Shown piece after piece: positions 11,053 through 23,254 of a DNA stretch of 64,000 nt. The first letter of the stretch is position 1, and the number at the start of each line of letters is the position of its first letter. The DNA is from Ipomoea triloba. Lineage: Eukaryota > Streptophyta > Magnoliopsida > Solanales > Convolvulaceae. A program made the translations under genes and the position numbers. The stretch covers positions 10,310,192-10,374,191 of the forward strand of contig NC_044920.1 of assembly GCF_003576645.1 (NCBI RefSeq). Direction: 5' to 3'. A model generated the notes under the pieces. The model saw only the letters and a program-made list of their open reading frames with translations, did not search any database and was not told where the DNA came from.

Positions 11053-11346
11053 ATTTGGTATTCAAAGCCTAGGTTTATCTCATAATCATTACAAATTTGG
11101 TACCCTAGGTTTCCTAGGATTTGTTAAAAAAAAAAACATCATTCCTATCTTACTTATCCTTTCTTATATACATAAAAAAAAAAAACCCAATTTTTTTCTT
11201 GCATTCTTGATTGTGTTCTTTAATCTTGATATTTGTTATTAAGTTTCTTGAAAAACTATCCCCACCAATAGTTTTCCAATTTTCCCACCCAATATCAACG
11301 AAAACCCCACACTCCCAACCCACTATGTTATCATAAATTCTATCCG
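11053..11346 (+). other. primer site and leader of element 2
   Basis: TGGTATTCAAAGCC at 11057-11070 resembles the initiator Met primer site TGGTATCAGAGCC with one extra base and one change; the copy at 13012 reads TTCAGAGCC and is closer. The leader then contains two poly-A tracts of 10-12 bases. It is cut by a gap at 11347. Confidence 0.65.
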
Positions 11347-11371
11347 NNNNNNNNNNNNNNNNNNNNNNNNN
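11347..11371. other. assembly gap, 25 N
   Basis: The sequence on the right of this gap restarts at a point already seen at 9417, so this is a join between overlapping or duplicated contigs rather than a simple missing piece. Confidence 1.
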
Positions 11372-13057
11372 AATAGGCTGAATGAATCACAAACCAAGGA
11401 CATCTCAATGAATTTAATATCAAAGAATGAATCCACAGTACCATAGTTCCGTAATCAGATACTCAACCAAAGCACAAGCTCAACTGTACAAGTCAAGTGA
11501 CACTAACCAATCAACAACCTCACATCACCCCCTTAGAGTAACCCAACCAAAAAAACATAGAATGAGATCCAAACCAAAACCACCCAACCATAACACCAAT
11601 GACATACCACAGAGGAATATAATGCCCAATCACAGAGGCGTATAAGCCCAACCACTGAGGCATAAAAGCCCAAACCACTGAGGCATAAAAGCCCAACCAC
11701 AGAGGCACATGGTACCCATAGAGGCACATGGTGCCCATAACCACAGAGGCATACAATGCCCAAATAACCTCGAATAACCATTTTCTAAAGGGTACACAAG
11801 ACTCAAGAAACCAAAGAATTACTCACAAGAGTTAAAGACCTCAACATATCAAACTCAGGTTCATTTTCAAAGGAAATACTCATACCAACAGTACTCAGAT
11901 TCAGAACATGATCTGATCAATAGGACATCATGCTCAGAACATTAGCCAAAGAATTAACAAACAATACTCAATCAATAATCAAAGGTAAACGACCAACAAT
12001 CATGAATCCATACTCAATAAGAAAGGTAGTATACTCAACAACATATTCAGAATATTCTCTAGAATCAAAGGAGAAACAATCAGAGTCATTAAACCACGAA
12101 ACAAGTACTGAAACAGAAGTGAATTTGACTTGGCGGAACTAACCAACGGAACGCCACAGACCGACATTCCCTTCCGCAAGAAGGGGCGGAACATGATGCG
12201 GCCCAACATAACGAAGATCAATTAAGTGTATCAATTGGGCCAATCACAAGGCCCAAGTCCAAACAATTAAGGCAACTCTTCATTGGTTATGTTCAAAGAT
12301 GGTGGAAGCCCAAGTCAAGCCCAATTGCAAAAGATGAAGAAGAAACTCAAGGCTTTTTATAATTCTTTAAGTGCTGATTTTGGGAATTAAATTAGGCCCA
12401 AATCAGCCCTATTATTTTTGGTCATCATTATTTTAAATTGTTTGGCATGAAAGAGAAAACACTAGTTTGTATTTAGAAAGGATTCCTTACATCCCTTTCT
12501 AAATAGGACTATATTTACTTGCTTTTTAGATTAGGTTTAGGACTCTTTTTCCAATTGTATTTTGGATTATAATGATGTCCATATACCTATAAATAGGGCA
12601 CAATCATATCAGTTTAGAAAGGCTTTCATTCAATAAAATTCTTAAGTTTTTCTTTACACTTGTGTAAGAAACCTTATAGCTAATTGTGGACTCAATTAGT
12701 GGCTAGTCGTGGACTCAACTAGCAAATTGATTCGTGGACTCGAATCAATCTTTCTTTCTTCAACCTTAGATTTAGGTTCGTGGACTCGTTCTTGAATCGA
12801 AGGAAACTAGATCCGACTCTAGTTGATTGAAGATTGCATCATCGAGGTACTTGAAGCTACAATGGGATTCTTCTAAGTCTTTGAGGATTCGAGACTAAGG
12901 GTTTCTTGTGAGGTCTAAGGTATTTCGATCCATCTCTATCCTTACTTTGGGAGCTATCTTAGGACAATACTCCATCTTTATTTGAACCTTGGACTAGGTT
13001 CATATCAATTTGGTATTCAGAGCCTAGGTTTATCTCATAATCATTACAAATTTGGTT
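11372..13057. repeat. near-identical copy of 9417-11102
   Basis: The offset is 1955 bp throughout. The block repeats the family A LTR part, the insertion junction, the whole 814-bp LTR (12194-13007) and the start of the leader. I see only a few differences (ggtttcttg for ggttttttg, ctttatttg for ctttgtttg, ttcagagcc for ttcaaagcc). It is bounded by N gaps on both sides. An unmerged haplotype or contig overlap is more likely than a tandem duplication, though the differences leave a real duplication possible. Confidence 0.85.
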
Positions 13058-13430
13058 NNNNNNNNNNNNNNNNNNNNNNNNNNNNNNNNNNNNNNNNNNN
13101 NNNNNNNNNNNNNNNNNNNNNNNNNNNNNNNNNNNNNNNNNNNNNNNNNNNNNNNNNNNNNNNNNNNNNNNNNNNNNNNNNNNNNNNNNNNNNNNNNNNN
13201 NNNNNNNNNNNNNNNNNNNNNNNNNNNNNNNNNNNNNNNNNNNNNNNNNNNNNNNNNNNNNNNNNNNNNNNNNNNNNNNNNNNNNNNNNNNNNNNNNNNN
13301 NNNNNNNNNNNNNNNNNNNNNNNNNNNNNNNNNNNNNNNNNNNNNNNNNNNNNNNNNNNNNNNNNNNNNNNNNNNNNNNNNNNNNNNNNNNNNNNNNNNN
13401 NNNNNNNNNNNNNNNNNNNNNNNNNNNNNN
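13058..13430. other. assembly gap, 373 N
   Basis: This is undetermined sequence in the repeated LTR/leader region. Reading frames crossing it have no support. Confidence 1.
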
Positions 13431-14560
13431 GTTATTTTTGGTCATCATTATTTTAAATTGTTTGGCATGAAAGAGAAAACACTAGTTTGTATTTAGAAAG
13501 GATTCCTTACATCCCTTTCTAAATAGGACTATATTTACTTGCTTTTTAGATTAGGTTTAGGACTCTTTTTCCAATTGTATTTTGGATTATAATGATGTCC
13601 ATATACCTATAAATAGGGCACAATCATATCAGTTTAGAAAGGCTTTCATTCAATAAAATTCTTAAGTTTTTCTTTACACTTGTGTAAGAAACCTTATAGC
13701 TAATTGTGGACTCAATTAGTGGCTAGTCGTGGACTCAACTAGCAAATTGATTCGTGGACTCGAATCAATCTTTCTTTCTTCAACCTTAGATTTAGGTTCG
13801 TGGACTCGTTCTTGAATCGAAGGAAACTAGATCCGACTCTAGTTGATTGAAGATTGCATCATCGAGGTACTTGAAGCTACAATGGGATTCTTCTAAGTCT
13901 TTGAGGATTCGAGACTAAGGGTTTTTTGTGAGGTCTAAGGTATTTCGATCCATCTCTATCCTTACTTTGGGAGCTATCTTAGGACAATACTCCATCTTTG
14001 TTTGAACCTTGGACTAGGTTCATATCAATTTGGTATTCAAAGCCTAGGTTTATCTCATAATCATTACAAATTTGGTACCCTAGGTTTCCTAGGATTTGTT
14101 AAAAAAAAAAAACATCATTCCTATCTTACTTATCCTTTCTTATATACATAAAAAAAAAAAAAACCCAATTTTTTTCTTGCATTCTTGATTGTGTTCTTTA
14201 ATCTTGATATTTGTTATTAAGTTTCTTGAAAAACTATCCCACAATAGTTTTCCAATTTTCCCACCCAATATCAACGAAAACCCACACCTCCCAACCACTA
14301 TGTTATCATAAATTCTATCGGTTAGTTCTAGGAGCCATCAATTTGGTAAGATGGTTGAACAGGTTCCAAAGCCACCTCAGACGTTAGACCAAAAAATAAA
14401 TGCTCTAGCCTTTGCCATGGAAGGGTTAAGCACTCGAATAACTAATCTGGAGCAACACATTAGCAAGTGCAACTGCCACTCTATACTAGGGGAAACATTT
14501 ATGGAAAGGGATGCCTTGTCATTATCAACTCAGATCGTTGTATGAATTTGGCTAGTGCAG
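13431..14560 (+). repeat. third partial copy of element 2 LTR and leader
   Basis: The LTR part runs 13431-14027, followed by the primer site, leader, the short gag start (ATG at 14351) and about 210 bases beyond. It ends at a single N and is then repeated at 14562-15472, offset 912. It is most simply a contig end overlapping the next contig. Confidence 0.8.
14351..14545 (+). pseudogene. short gag N-terminus, duplicate of 15263-15457
   Basis: The 64 codons are identical to the frame at 15263. They lie in the repeated contig-end block, so this is likely the same locus assembled twice. See the entry at 15263 for content. Confidence 0.6.
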
Positions 14561-14561
14561 N
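14561..14561. other. single N joining overlapping blocks
   Basis: Sequence after this N restarts 912 bp back, inside the 814-bp LTR. The N marks a contig join. Confidence 0.95.
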
Positions 14562-15262
14562 TCAATAAAATTCTTAAGTTTTTCTTTACACTTGTGTAAG
14601 AAACCTTATAGCTAATTGTGGACTCAATTAGTGGCTAGTCGTGGACTCAACTAGCAAATTGATTCGTGGACTCGAATCAATCTTTCTTTCTTCAACCTTA
14701 GATTTAGGTTCGTGGACTCGTTCTTGAATCGAAGGAAACTAGATCCGACTCTAGTTGATTGAAGATTGCATCATCGAGGTACTTGAAGCTACAATGGGAT
14801 TCTTCTAAGTCTTTGAGGATTCGAGACTAAGGGTTTTTTGTGAGGTCTAAGGTATTTCGATCCATCTCTATCCTTACTTTGGGAGCTATCTTAGGACAAT
14901 ACTCCATCTTTGTTTGAACCTTGGACTAGGTTCATATCAATTTGGTATTCAAAGCCTAGGTTTATCTCATAATCATTACAAATTTGGTACCCTAGGTTTC
15001 CTAGGATTTGTTAAAAAAAAAAAACATCATTCCTATCTTACTTATCCTTTCTTATATACATAAAAAAAAAAAAAACCCAATTTTTTTCTTGCATTCTTGA
15101 TTGTGTTCTTTAATCTTGATATTTGTTATTAAGTTTCTTGAAAAACTATCCCACAATAGTTTTCCAATTTTCCCACCCAATATCAACGAAAACCCACACC
15201 TCCCAACCACTATGTTATCATAAATTCTATCGGTTAGTTCTAGGAGCCATCAATTTGGTAAG
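14562..15262 (+). repeat. fourth partial copy of element 2 LTR and leader
   Basis: The LTR tail runs 14562-14939, then the primer site and leader up to the gag-like ATG at 15263. This copy is continuous with the coding remnants that follow, so it is the best reference for the 5' end of element 2. Confidence 0.8.
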
Positions 15263-15457
15263 ATGGTTGAACAGGTTCCAAAGCCACCTCAGACGTTAGA
15301 CCAAAAAATAAATGCTCTAGCCTTTGCCATGGAAGGGTTAAGCACTCGAATAACTAATCTGGAGCAACACATTAGCAAGTGCAACTGCCACTCTATACTA
15401 GGGGAAACATTTATGGAAAGGGATGCCTTGTCATTATCAACTCAGATCGTTGTATGA
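15263..15457 (+). pseudogene. truncated gag N-terminus of element 2
   Basis: The frame begins MVEQVPKPPQTLDQKINAL and contains a heptad-like stretch (LSTRITNLEQHI) typical of the coiled start of plant gypsy gag proteins. It then runs out after 64 codons. No gag core or zinc knuckle follows; the next recognisable sequence, 30 bases on in another frame, is protease. A large internal deletion has removed most of gag, so the element could move only with proteins supplied in trans. Confidence 0.55.
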
Positions 15458-16098
15458 ATTTGGCTAGTGCTGTCATTATCAACTCAGATCGTTGTATGAA
15501 TTTGGCTAGTGCAGCCATGGTGGACTACGATCGTTGTATGAATTTGGCTAGTGCAGCCATGGTGGACTACCTTAAGTTACCTCTTATCGATCACCCACAA
15601 CCATATATTCTTATTGATTCACCTCTTATCGATCACCCACAACCATATATTCTTATTGATTCAGGGGATGTGAGAGTGACTAAACAAGCTATTCTTATTG
15701 ATTCAGGGGATGTGAGAGTGACTAAACAAGCTCTTATTCCTTTTTGTATTGGCAAGTATTATGATGAGGTTCTATGTGATATTGTGCCAATGCGTACTGC
15801 ACATGTTTTGCTTGGAAGGTCTTGGCAACAAATGCGTACTGCACATGTTTTGCTTGGAAGGTCTTGGCAACATGATAGACATTTTTACTATAATGAACTC
15901 AACTACAGGCAACATGATAGACATTTTTACTATAATGAACTCAACTACACATGCAATGTCACCTACAATGGATTTATGCATATGCTTTACACATGCAATG
16001 TCACCTACAATGGATTTATGCATATGCTTAAGCCTCTCCTTCCAAAACAAGTAGAAGAAATCCACCTGAGGTTGAAGCAAGCTCTCAAACCAGCCTAA
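15379..16098 (+). pseudogene. degenerate protease region of element 2
   Basis: Ignoring the duplicated 42-bp pieces, the frame reads like the retropepsin and linker of plant gypsy polyproteins: MNLASAAMVDYLKLPLIDHP, GKYYDEVLCDIVPM, AHVLLGRSWQHDR. The usual active-site DSG is replaced by NSD (VIINSDRC), so the enzyme would be inactive. Eight tandem duplications of exactly 42 bp lie here (first copies at 15429, 15487, 15580, 15649, 15789, 15866, 15946 and 16055). Because 42 is divisible by three they keep the frame open and make the product look longer than it is. Confidence 0.65.
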
Positions 16099-17041
16099 GA
16101 AATCCACCTGAGGTTGAAGCAAGCTCTCAAACCAGCCTCGAAGAAAGAAGAAATCAAAGAGAGCAAAGTGGAACCTCCATGTTTGGAATTGCAGTCGCCA
16201 CTCCAATCCTTTAACTCAGTTTGTTGCCAAACAAAGGGACCACAATTAGTGATACAATTGAAAGGACCAAACCAAGGTGTCAAAGTGCAGCCTCTCTTGG
16301 TAACTAAAAAGGATAGTAAGCAAGAGAAAAGAAGGGGAGTCACTTTCTACTCACTTTTATTTCAAAAGCATGCATTAAAATTCTCTAGATTTGTTTGCCA
16401 TGTTTCTATTAATGACCTACTTGCTAGATGTGTTAGAAATTTGTTTGCTTCCATACATTCGAGATTCCTTAATTTTGATTTTACTAAAACTTTATTTGAT
16501 AGAGATAAGGAATCAGTGGGAAGTTACAAGGCACATTGGAAAACATTTTATGGCAAATACTACTTGCACAAGGGGATTTGGTCCAAAGTCAATGGGATTG
16601 ACACTTTTTGCTTTGTTTTGGGCATTGGTTTAATTGTTGATTCACATAAGGGACAATTTTGTATTCAAAAGACTGATGATGTTTTGCATGGATATTTTCA
16701 TTGGCCAAAGAAGAAAAAAGATGTAGAATCTTATGTTCATAATTGTGCTACTTACCACCACACTACATCTAAATCATTACTTGGCCTTCCCATGGATTTT
16801 GTGTTTGGTTTAACCTTAAGCTCTAATAGGAAAGATTTTATGCTTATCAATTTTAGAAAAATGGCTAAATTTAATATTTCTCAAGTTGTTACATTTTGTG
16901 GTGTACTGTTAGACTTAGTTGTTCCACTTGTTGATTATAGGATAAAGTTAATTGGAGCAACTCATGTCAAGCATCCCAAGAAGAAGTTACATGATCGTGA
17001 TAAAGTACAAAGTGATCTTGCTTATTTGTCTTTCATTGAAG
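16099..17041 (+). pseudogene. degenerate integrase region of element 2, first copy
   Basis: The reading gives KPASKKEEIKESKVEPP, a basic linker, then relics of pol: VLHGYFHWPKKKKDVESYV with HNCATYHH (the integrase zinc-finger region, one Cys lost) and LLGLPMDFVFGLTLSSNRKD with INFRKMAKF (the start of the DDE core). The later catalytic Asp and Glu segments and the whole reverse transcriptase are missing. It ends at a single N and is repeated at 17043, so it is probably a contig overlap rather than a second gene. Confidence 0.6.
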
Positions 17042-17042
17042 N
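17042..17042. other. single N joining overlapping blocks
   Basis: Sequence after the N restarts at the equivalent of 16041. The apparent 768-codon frame running 16114-18420 crosses this join and must not be read as one protein. Confidence 0.95.
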
Positions 17043-18388
17043 TCCAAAACAAGTAGAAGAAATCCACCTGAGGTTGAAGCAAGCTCTCAAACCAGCCTCG
17101 AAGAAAGAAGAAATCAAAGAGAGCAAAGTGGAACCTCCATGTTTGGAATTGCAGTCGCCACTCCAATCCTTTAACTCAGTTTGTTGCCAAACAAAGGGAC
17201 CACAATTAGTGATACAATTGAAAGGACCAAACCAAGGTGTCAAAGTGCAGCCTCTCTTGGTAACTAAAAAGGATAGTAAGCAAGAGAAAAGAAGGGGAGT
17301 CACTTTCTACTCACTTTTATTTCAAAAGCATGCATTAAAATTCTCTAGATTTGTTTGCCATGTTTCTATTAATGACCTACTTGCTAGATGTGTTAGAAAT
17401 TTGTTTGCTTCCATACATTCGAGATTCCTTAATTTTGATTTTACTAAAACTTTATTTGATAGAGATAAGGAATCAGTGGGAAGTTACAAGGCACATTGGA
17501 AAACATTTTATGGCAAATACTACTTGCACAAGGGGATTTGGTCCAAAGTCAATGGGATTGACACTTTTTGCTTTGTTTTGGGCATTGGTTTAATTGTTGA
17601 TTCACATAAGGGACAATTTTGTATTCAAAAGACTGATGATGTTTTGCATGGATATTTTCATTGGCCAAAGAAGAAAAAAGATGTAGAATCTTATGTTCAT
17701 AATTGTGCTACTTACCACCACACTACATCTAAATCATTACTTGGCCTTCCCATGGATTTTGTGTTTGGTTTAACCTTAAGCTCTAATAGGAAAGATTTTA
17801 TGCTTATCAATTTTAGAAAAATGGCTAAATTTAATATTTCTCAAGTTGTTACATTTTGTGGTGTACTGTTAGACTTAGTTGTTCCACTTGTTGATTATAG
17901 GATAAAGTTAATTGGAGCAACTCATGTCAAGCATCCCAAGAAGAAGTTACATGATGATAAAGTACAAAGTGATCTTGCTTATTTGTCTTTCATTGAAGAT
18001 TTGGATTCGAGGACGAATCCTTTTCAAGAAGGGGAGAATAATAGGAACCAGGACACATGGAACCCAATAAGGGTCCATAGTGTGGTCATCACAAGGCCCA
18101 TCACTACATCCTTAAAGCATCATTGGTGGAAGAAACAAGAAAGCCCAAGAATAATTCCATTTGATAGAGGGAAGAATTATAGAAGCCCAAGAATAATTCC
18201 ATTTGATAGAGGGAAGAATTATAGTGGCCCAAGAATAATTCCATTTGATAGAGGGAAGAATTATAGTGGCCCATTTCAAGTGATACCAGGGATAGGGAAG
18301 AATTATAGTGGCCCATTTCAAGTGATACCAGGGATTAAAGATAGTGCTTATAAGATTCGAGGTCGAATCATTTTCAAGAAGGGGAGGA
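17043..18388 (+). pseudogene. degenerate integrase region of element 2, second copy to polypurine tract
   Basis: This repeats 16041-17041 with a 3-bp difference (HDRDKV against HDDKV). It continues into the usual 3' end of gypsy pol, DLDSRTNPFQEGENN, and a further open stretch. Three tandem 42-bp duplications lie at 18141-18330. The polypurine tract AAGAAGGGGAGGA lies directly before the LTR at 18389. No reverse transcriptase is present, so the element is non-autonomous. Confidence 0.65.
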
Positions 18389-19202
18389 TGATGCGGCCCA
18401 ACATAACGAAGATCAATTAAGTGTATCAATTGGGCCAATCACAAGGCCCAAGTCCAAACAATTAAGGCAACTCTTCATTGGTTATGTTCAAAGATGGTGG
18501 AAGCCCAAGTCAAGCCCAATTGCAAAAGATGAAGAAGAAACTCAAGGCTTTTTATAATTCTTTAAGTGCTGATTTTGGGAATTAAATTAGGCCCAAATTA
18601 GCCCTGTTATTTTTGGTCATCATTATTTTAAATTGTTTGGCATGAAAGAGAAAACACTAGTTTGTATTTAGAAAGGATTCCTTACATCCCTTTCTAAATA
18701 GGACTATATTTACTTGCTTTTTAGATTAGGTTTAGGACTCTTTTTCCAATTGTATTTTGGATTATAATGATGTCCCTATACCTATAAATAGGGCACAATC
18801 ATATCAGTTTAGAAAGGCTTTCATTCAATAAAATTCTTAAGTTTTTCTTTACACTTGTGTAAGAAACCTTATAGCTAATTGTGGACTCAATTAATGGCTA
18901 GTCGTGGACTCAACTAGCAAATTGATTCGTGGACTCGAATCAATCTTTCTTTCTTCAACCTTAGATTTAGGTTCGTGGACTCGTTCTTGAATCGAAGGAA
19001 ACTAGATCCAACTCTAGTTGATTGAAGATTGCATCATCGAGGTACTTGAAGCTACAATGGGATTCTTCTAAGTCTTTGAGGATTCGAGACTAAGGGTTTC
19101 TTGTGAGGTCTAAGGTATTTCGATCCATCTCTATCCTTACTTTGGGAGCTATCTTAGGACAATACTCCATCTTTGTTTGAACCTTGGACTAGGTTTATAT
19201 CA
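18389..19202 (+). repeat. 3' LTR of element 2 (814 bp)
   Basis: The ends and length equal those of the LTR at 10239-11052, with a few substitutions (ccctata for ccatata, gtttata for gttcata). It is preceded by a polypurine tract, as expected for a 3' LTR. On its right, however, the primer site and leader of the same family follow instead of a target duplication, so this LTR also looks like the 5' LTR of another copy. Confidence 0.85.
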
Positions 19203-19320
19203 ATTTGGTATTCAAAGCCTAGGTTTATCTCATAATCATTACAAATTTGGTACCCTAGGTTTCTTAGGATTTGTTAAAAAAAAAAAAACATCATTCCTAT
19301 CTTACTTATCCTTTCTTATA
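19203..19320 (+). repeat. extra primer site and leader fragment after 3' LTR
   Basis: This matches 11053-11170 nearly base for base, then switches abruptly at 19320 to ATAATAATAATTT and the next LTR. The arrangement LTR-internal-LTR-leader suggests either a tandem copy formed by recombination or a misjoin. Confidence 0.75.
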
Positions 19321-22300
19321 TAATAATAATTTAAAATAATAATAATTTGATAAGGGAAAATACTTTACCAAATCCTCAGCTTTGCTGCATTACTTTTTTT
19401 TTTTTTAAAAATCAATTTTGTTAATATAAGGTAAAGTAATCATATGGAACTTTTCACAATATCATCACTTACAAAATTCCCTTATAAACTTTATTTTTGT
19501 GCCTCACTTGCACACCACAAAATACATATGGAAGCACATCAATCACACATAAATGAGACAGGATCCTTTATTCTTAGGCCCTAGTGAACGGTGCTTCCCA
19601 CACATCCGAACACTCCAGATATTTCCCATTTCTAATGGAATCAGGACTCTAACCTTAAGTGTGCACACCCCCGAGTGAGGATTCCAAGCCTCACCGGGAA
19701 GTTACTAGCCCTAGTATTCAGGGATTTTTCCTACCAAATACTCCTCAAAACAGGGTACAAAGACCCTAGTGGTAGGCATAACCTAACCACTCCTCAAATC
19801 AACAAGACAATAAATGCCCTAGTATCCGGGGATTGTTCCTACTGAATACTCCGCAAACAGGGTATGAACTCTAGTGGTAGGTTTACCCTAACCACTCCAC
19901 AACAGGGCATAGCCCTAGTATTCAGCATACAACTGAATAATCCACAAAGTCAAGTAAATCAATTTATCAACATACTTCCATAGTTTGAAATTAATATTTT
20001 ACTTGACATAAAATTTGCTCATAGGCATCATAATAATTTGACCAAAAATCAATTTACCAAAAATCCCAACTTGGGTTCAAATATTGAGTATAACTCAAAA
20101 ATATTTCCATAATTTTTAAGAATTATAATATAACATATAATATGGCTTTTTAGGCTCCAAAAATAATCACAAAAGATTCAATAGCCCAAAATCACATTGC
20201 TTTAGCGTTTTTAAACAAACTTCCACCAATCAAATAATTTTACAGCGGATCAATTGGCTCAAATTTTTCCAATTTCATAAGAAAGAGTTTGGATCATAAA
20301 TACATGCCAAATTTTCCTTTTTAAAACTTTACCAAATTTTCATTTCTTACTCAAATAATTCAAAATCCATATTGTGACCAAAACTACACACTTTGTCACT
20401 ACCAACATACATACGAAGTATTTAATATACATATTCATACGGTATACTATACACTTACACATACATTCATATTGACATACGGTCCAAACATACTTATACA
20501 TAATAATTAATCACATAAATTTATTTTATATATATGCATGTGCATATACGGCTATATACATTTATACGTATATACTAATAACAAAATTTATTAATTTATA
20601 TACTTATAGGTATATACATGCATAATCAAATGTATATATAACCAAATTTTCTTGTACACAATAATTAAATAAAATTCATATAAATCTATATATATGCATA
20701 GTACAAAAATACTTGTTACGACGCAATTGCTTTACATAAGCATGGGATACAATAGAATTTAACACAATTCATATACACTATAATATACAACCAATACATA
20801 ATTAAATTCATGCCTAGAACTATTCATATTGAGTATAGAAAAAACTAAAATATGAATATTATTCGCTTTATAGATACATACGCATCACCACATAAATTGT
20901 GTACAAATAAAATAATAATTTTATTATTATTATTATTTTTTTTAGATAAAGCTACATACGTATCATATAATATATATATATCTATATTTATTCTTTTTTT
21001 ATATATGTAACTCACCGTACCAACATATAAACATAATAAAAATAATATTTTTTTGTTTATATATATAAGTATATATACTATCCGTATACAGTAGCTAACA
21101 AAATAATAATCAATTTCTTTTTATATATAAACTACTGTACGTACATACATCACATAATTAAAAGTATTTTTTTTAAACACCCCACGCACACAATTTATGT
21201 ACATACTCCAAAATAAAATTTTATTTTCATTTATATACTATTCATACGTACTACCTATTCATATATCTATATATAATATACATACAAATATACATATTCA
21301 TAATCATACAGATACATAAATATAAAATACATATATACGTACATAGTAGTATATATATACAACTAGCATTTTAATTAGTATTTTTATGCATAGGCTTATT
21401 CAAAACCATCAATTTTCTAAAAACTGTATAATACATCACCACTCATATATACAACTAACATTTTCATAATCACATATGATCAATCATCAAAATAATTTTT
21501 TTTTTTAAATAAAAGGGCAAGCAATTAGGAGAAAATCCACTTACTTGGAATCGTAGGATACCCTCCTAGAAAATCCTCTAACCTTGATTGAAAAGTCCTG
21601 CTCCTTCACCAAGACTTGCCCCTAATTGAATAGCTCCAATGAAGAAGAGAAGAGAAATTTTTTTTTTCTTGTGTTCGTGTTTCTCGGCCAAGAAGGGAAG
21701 AGAGGAAGAAGAAGATGAATTTCTCCTTATTTATCTTTGGGTAATGATCGTAGGTGAATGAGTGGCAAAGGGTGGGAGTTATAATATACCAATTAGGGTT
21801 AATGGTCATAAAAGGAATAATGAAGGATTGAGGAAAGTTAGGAATTATTTGAATATAATTATAATAATTTTTTTTTTGAAAACATTATAATAATATTTGA
21901 AATAATAATGATGGTAATACTATAATACACACATAATACCTGTGTCCATATATATAATATAGATATACACGTACACCACATATATATATTACATATAATA
22001 ATAGTACTTATAGCATTAATACATAAATATATGTACATTATACGTACCACCCATATATATATTTATAAATATGACTTTATATATTTATGTAGGTATATAT
22101 CATATAGATTAAAATATAGGAGTATATTATAACTATGAATATAATATAATAATAAATAATATATCAACTAGTTGGTCCAAATGAATAAGGTTCATGATTT
22201 CAATGGATATGAACATTAGAGTAGCTTTCAATGAACATGGGTTAGGGACCAAATTCATTAAGGAAGAAGTAGGAATAACTTTGGAATTTCAATGGATAAA

Positions 22301-22329
22301 ATTGGGGGCTGAAAATCTCGGGTGTTACA
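19321..22329 (-). repeat. long gypsy LTR, left end missing
   Basis: The right end GGGTGTTACA is the start of a Tekay-like LTR in minus orientation. Shared landmarks with the LTR at 4545-8258 are CTTAAGTGTGCACACCCCCG (here near 19655, there near 6000) and TTCTCGGCCAAG / TTTTCGGCCAAG in the leader. A splice donor CAA then GTAAGT lies at 21544. The middle is strongly AT-rich with many TATATA and TACGTA stretches and no credible gene. The left boundary is lost at the junction with element 2. Confidence 0.65.
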
Positions 22330-22455
22330 ATGATTCCAAACATCTGAAGTGAGGCATCTTTTTTTAACTTGGGTTTCAAGTTGTGAAGGTTGTGTAATCT
22401 CGATGTCATTTGTTATATTAACAGGATTTGAACTTTGTCCTTGAGAAAAACTCAT
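22330..22455 (-). pseudogene. hAT transposase N-terminus (BED finger start), truncated
   Basis: From an ATG at 22455 the minus strand reads MSFSQGQSSNPVNITNDIEI and, further on, KKRCLTSDVWNH. The last motif is the start of the BED zinc finger seen in plant hAT transposases and their domesticated relatives. The exon is cut after VWNH by the LTR ending at 22329, so the rest of the finger, the DDE core and the dimerisation domain are absent here. It could also be a domesticated BED gene; too little remains to say. Confidence 0.55.
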
Positions 22456-23221
22456 TATGTACCAACGTAACCAACCTAAAATTAATGAATAGATTAAATT
22501 ATAATTCAAACAATTAATATATAACAATAAACAAATAGCTTAAATTATTAATGAATGCAATAAGTCCACTGTCCAGTAACAATTAACAAATAGCTTAATA
22601 CCTTTTGGGAGAAGAACCAATAGTGTTTCATTAATGAAACTATTTGAGATACATCATTATAATGTAGTTGCATTACAATTGTAAAAACGAATATGTAGTA
22701 TTTCGAAATTGAACTTGTAGTATTGTGAACATAAATATATGGTGTTTGGTTAATGAACTTATTTAATGTTTATCAGTATAATGATGTATTTGCATTAATA
22801 TTGTAGAAATGAATCTACATTATTTTAAAAATAAACCAATAATATATTGAAGATGAACATAATATAATGACTTAATATAATTGTGTGTTGATTTACAACA
22901 CTAAAATAAAAATATCAATATGGATGTCATTTAAAAGATATTAATTATTAAAAATTTTAATAATATACTTGTTTATACTAAAATTATTTGTATAAAAAGG
23001 AAAAAAGAATCCAATCTATAAGAATCGAGTAAAACCTACACGTACACATTACCTTTTTTATTAGGGCTTTGGATAGTATTATTTGGTTAAGAGGCATTTC
23101 ACCAAATTTTGTTGCTAGGAACCTTCTTTTCTCTTCTTTTTGTTTTTGTTTTTTTTTTTTTGGGTATTGATCAACAAGTGCAAGCATTTGATGTTGTTGA
23201 TCTGAATTTATTATTATTATT

Positions 23222-23254
<33 letters not shown>

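Noticed and set aside
13044..13470. Frames over the 373-N gap
   Set aside because: They consist almost wholly of undetermined bases.
15429..16138. Possible biological mini-repeat protein with 14-residue duplications
   Set aside because: All periods are exactly 42 bp, the duplicated sequences are unrelated, and the same period occurs in non-coding LTRs; an assembly artefact explains this better.
16114..18420. 768-codon frame with an internal duplication
   Set aside because: It crosses a single N where two overlapping blocks are joined and includes three 42-bp duplications, so no such protein is supported.
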